Positions 21,865 through 23,633 of a stretch of DNA of 23,633 nt are shown piece by piece. The position numbers and the translations under genes were made by a program. The number at the start of each line of letters is the position of its first letter. Position 1 is the first letter of the stretch. A model generated the notes under the pieces. It ran no database searches, was not told the DNA's origin, and saw only the letters and a program-made list of their open reading frames with translations. The stretch comes from JBOGJG01 sp050747825 (GTDB taxonomy: Bacteria; Acidobacteriota; UBA6911; RPQK01; JBOGJG01). Where the stretch lies: NCBI GenBank assembly GCA_050747825.1, contig JBOGJG010000403.1, positions 1 to 23,633 on the forward strand, written 5' to 3'.

Positions 21865-22526
21865 TGCTGCAGATCAATCACCTGTATAAGTCGTATCGTT
21901 CAGGTGAAGCGCGTATCCATGTTCTGATTGATCTCTCTTTGCAGGTTCGGGAGGGGGACATGGTAGCAGTTACTGGTGAGAGCGGCTCGGGAAAGAGCAC
22001 CTTTCTGCATCTGGTAGGAGGCATGGAAAAACCGGATGCCGGACAGATCGTCTTTGACGGCAGTGACATCACTGAATTACAAGGGCATGAGCTGGCGGAT
22101 CTGCGCAACCGAAGGATTGGCTTTATCTTTCAGTTTCATCATCTGCTCCCCGAGTTCTCCGCCCTGGAAAATGTCATGTTTCCCCTGCTGCTTCGACGGG
22201 AGACCTTCCGAAAGTGTGCCGAGCGGGCGACTGAGTTGCTTGTGGAAGTAGGGTTGGGCGAGCGGCTTGATCACAAGCCGGGGGAACTCTCCGGAGGCGA
22301 GCAGCAGAGAGTGGCAGTTGCCCGCGCCCTGGCCGGTTCTCCGCAACTGTTACTGGCAGATGAACCCACCGGAAATCTGGACGAAGGGACCGCCCAGACT
22401 GTTTACCAACTCCTTCTGGAGATCCATGATAGGCATGGCCTGACATCCATTATCGTCACCCACAATGCACGACTCGCCTCCCTCTGCCACTACCAGAAAC
22501 TCATGTCCGCCGGTCGGCTTGTTTAG
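21861..22526 (+). CDS. lolD: Lipoprotein-releasing ABC transporter ATP-binding protein LolD
   Basis: LolD is the ATPase of the LolCDE machine. In 221 residues it shows Walker A GESGSGKST (39-47), the Q-loop in GFIFQFHHLLPEFSALENVMFP, which carries the LolD-typical HHLLPEFSALENV, signature LSGGEQQRVAVARAL, Walker B LLLADEPTGNLD and the switch His in IVTHN. Related MacB/FtsE ATPases share the core, but the Q-loop wording and the neighbouring Lol permease support LolD. ATG 21861 overlaps the lolC stop (ATGA); MM at the start leaves a choice of ATG 21861 or 21864. The gene ends 17 bases before the convergent lipoprotein gene; no terminator hairpin fits between them. Confidence 0.96.
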   Translation: MMLQINHLYKSYRSGEARIHVLIDLSLQVREGDMVAVTGESGSGKSTFLHLVGGMEKPDAGQIVFDGSDITELQGHELADLRNRRIGFIFQFHHLLPEFSALENVMFPLLLRRETFRKCAERATELLVEVGLGERLDHKPGELSGGEQQRVAVARALAGSPQLLLADEPTGNLDEGTAQTVYQLLLEIHDRHGLTSIIVTHNARLASLCHYQKLMSAGRLV

Positions 22527-22543
22527 CGCGCTGGACAAAACGT

Positions 22544-22816
22544 TTATCGAGCTGCCAGTTGTCCTTCGAAGCTTTCGCGATACCGTCCAGCTAGCTCCGA
22601 ATCGCTGGAGACCTGACGCACCGCCTCATCGAATTCCTCCCGGCTGAGTCCGGCTTTTTCCAGAATTTCATCGACGCGCCCGGGCTCACTGTAGATTTCC
22701 GAACCCAGAGCGCCTAACTCTTCCGGCGTAAGATCCTTTACCTTGGAGTCACACCCGGCTAAGACTGGAACCAGAGAGAAGATGAGCAGCAGCGCGAGGG
22801 TTTCTTCCCGCCTCAT
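22544..22816 (-). CDS. Small predicted lipoprotein of unknown function
   Basis: The 90-residue product has a lipoprotein signal peptide: RR near the N-terminus, a hydrophobic stretch LALLLIFSLVPV, and the lipobox LAGC with Cys22 as the lipidation site. The mature part is acidic and probably helical (LTPEELGALGSEIYSEPGRV, EILEKAGLSREEFDEAVRQV). The pattern of helices around SREEFDEAVRQVSSD suggests a small helical bundle; I do not recognise the family. The start overlaps the stop of the upstream secreted-protein gene by four bases, so the two are probably co-translated and may act together at the cell envelope. Asp23 after the Cys would favour inner-membrane retention by the E. coli rule, which may not apply here. 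Confidence 0.8.
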   Translation of the reverse strand: MRREETLALLLIFSLVPVLAGCDSKVKDLTPEELGALGSEIYSEPGRVDEILEKAGLSREEFDEAVRQVSSDSELAGRYRESFEGQLAAR

Positions 22817-23514
22817 GGCCGTCCTCCTGGAGAACCACTCCTGGCGCCTTGACGACCGGACGGCGGACCGGGCCTCTCGCGCTTGCGCTCTCGTTCTCGC
22901 TCCAGTTCTTCTTCTCTGCGCTCCCGCTTTCGCTCGAGTTCGTCGTTGACTCTGTCGTGCTCATCTCTCCTGTCTCTGCGTTCCAGGGCCTCGCGGGCGG
23001 GCGCCGGAAGACTTCTGCGGATTTCCGGAGGCGGACCCCGATCAATGTCGTCTCGCTCTCTTCTGTCAATCCGCCCCCGAGCAAAAGGTGGAATGAATTC
23101 TCGTGCGACGGGAGGCGGGCCTTCGCCCCGCCAGCCACCGGCCGGAATCCCAAGACTTCGTAGTTTTGCATGAATAGATTCAGCTAATGCTCGGCCGCGA
23201 AGCCCCTCTTCCACTCTGGACTCTGTATACTCGCCGATAGAAGTTACGTCTCCACCGGCTCTTCGAGCATGAACCGCGGAACGCATGATTTGATTGAAGT
23301 CTACAGGGGCAACCCTGCCGCGGTTCAGAGCTTCGGCAATTCTCTCGATTTCTCCCTTTGATGCCGATGCCTCAGCCGCTTTTGCAGTGGCAATCGGCAT
23401 CTGTACAAGCTGTCTTAGATCATGGCTCGATTGAGCCTGCACGGTCGCGATGAGGAAACTTGTAACGATAACCAAAAGGGATTTGGTTATCAATCGAGTC
23501 AGATAACGCTTCAT
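22813..23514 (-). CDS. Secreted protein with long charged ER/K-rich C-terminal helix, unknown function
   Basis: The 233-residue product has a signal peptide (basic MKRYLTRLITK, hydrophobic SLLVIVTSFLIA, cleavage likely after VQA at residue 27). Residues 28-110 look helical and ordinary (AAEASASKGEIERIAEALNR). From about residue 135 the chain is rich in Arg, Glu, Asp and Pro; about 170-215 alternates E/D and R/K (NDELERKRERREEELERERE), the pattern of a stable single alpha-helix or coiled coil, and the end is Gly/Pro/Arg-rich. No known domain is recognised. ATG 23512-23514 has a perfect AGGAGG five bases upstream, one of two in a tandem duplication. It is co-directional and overlaps by four bases with the small lipoprotein gene. 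Confidence 0.8.
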   Translation of the reverse strand: MKRYLTRLITKSLLVIVTSFLIATVQAQSSHDLRQLVQMPIATAKAAEASASKGEIERIAEALNRGRVAPVDFNQIMRSAVHARRAGGDVTSIGEYTESRVEEGLRGRALAESIHAKLRSLGIPAGGWRGEGPPPVAREFIPPFARGRIDRRERDDIDRGPPPEIRRSLPAPAREALERRDRRDEHDRVNDELERKRERREEELERERERKRERPGPPSGRQGARSGSPGGRP

Positions 23515-23544
23515 AACTGCCTCCTGTTCATCATTGCCTCCTGT
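23511..23544 (-). promoter_or_regulatory. Tandemly duplicated ribosome binding site with tiny upstream reading frame
   Basis: Two 17-base copies lie head to tail (23528-23544 and 23511-23527), 15 of 17 bases identical: ACAGGAGGCAATGATGA and ACAGGAGGCAGTTATGA. Each has AGGAGG followed by an ATG. The upstream copy starts a frame for MMNRRQL whose TGA overlaps the ATG of the secreted-protein gene (ATGA), a classic coupling arrangement. Whether the heptapeptide is translated is unknown. Confidence 0.6.
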
Positions 23545-23574
23545 ATGTTAGGAGTATCTACGAACGGAATAGTT

Positions 23575-23633
23575 TTACCTTGTGCTGACGCGGGAGCGGG
23601 ACACTCTCTCGGCCAGATTGCTGAATGCTTCAT
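23575..23633 (-). CDS. Possible 3' end of an upstream gene cut by the window edge
   Basis: One minus-strand frame from the window edge reads EAFSNLAERVSRSRVSTR and stops with TAA at 23575-23577. Thirteen of 18 third positions are G or C, like genes here. It could be the C-terminus of a co-directional neighbour. Another frame is also open from an ATG at 23631-23633 through to 23511 (it includes MMNRRQL), so coding potential is ambiguous. Confidence 0.2.
   Translation of the reverse strand, partial: EAFSNLAERVSRSRVSTR

Overview
This window looks like chromosomal core-genome DNA from a Gram-negative bacterium, most likely a member of the Acidobacteriota or a close relative. That placement is an inference from gene content: LPS export genes next to rpoN, hprK and rapZ, a FecR/DUF6600-type secreted protein, and a fatty-acyl-CoA/ribH/nusB/lysS/lolCD block. 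No rRNA gene or other decisive marker is present. Almost everything is read on the plus strand in tightly packed, often overlapping genes.

Layout. Positions 1-560 (minus) hold a wrecked, internally deleted IS1380-family transposase, followed by an 11-unit heptamer repeat (662-738). Next come two nucleotide-sugar genes, gmd and an rmd-like gene, which together should make GDP-D-rhamnose for surface polysaccharide. After a GC-rich gap comes recJ. Then follows a long run: an unusually long LptC/LptA-type bridge protein, lptB, rpoN, hprK, rapZ, a mannose-family EIIA, HPr, EI and a FecR/DUF6600 secreted protein. No sugar-specific EIIB/EIIC is present, so this reads as a regulatory phosphotransferase system wired to HPr kinase, RapZ and sigma-54. 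Next are pgsA, 3-hydroxyacyl-CoA dehydrogenase, enoyl-CoA hydratase, ribH, nusB, lysS and the lipoprotein-release transporter genes lolC and lolD. The right end is a minus-strand pair: a secreted, highly charged protein and a small lipoprotein.

The most unusual signal is between the genes. Wherever neighbouring genes do not overlap, the short gap often contains direct or inverted runs of 7-base words, a different word at each site: GCCACCT before gmd, AGGCTTG before the lpt gene, TACAGCY before hprK, TTAACYA before enoyl-CoA hydratase, AGGCCYG before nusB, GGTCAGY plus GGTGGCR before lolC. Several form inverted pairs ending a few bases before a start codon that lacks a Shine-Dalgarno sequence, and two begin on the upstream gene's stop codon. 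The largest, about 405 bp before lolC, has nested higher-order duplications, is flanked by a 6-bp direct repeat (GTTCTC), and appears to separate a promoter from its gene. These resemble in kind the heptanucleotide STRR repeats of cyanobacteria; whether this family has been described in this lineage cannot be told from the sequence alone.

A second theme is probable leaderless transcription: recJ, the FecR gene and pgsA each have an extended -10 motif (TGnTANAAT-like) ending 6-9 bases before a start codon, with no ribosome binding site. No rRNA, complete tRNA, CRISPR array or replication origin was recognised.
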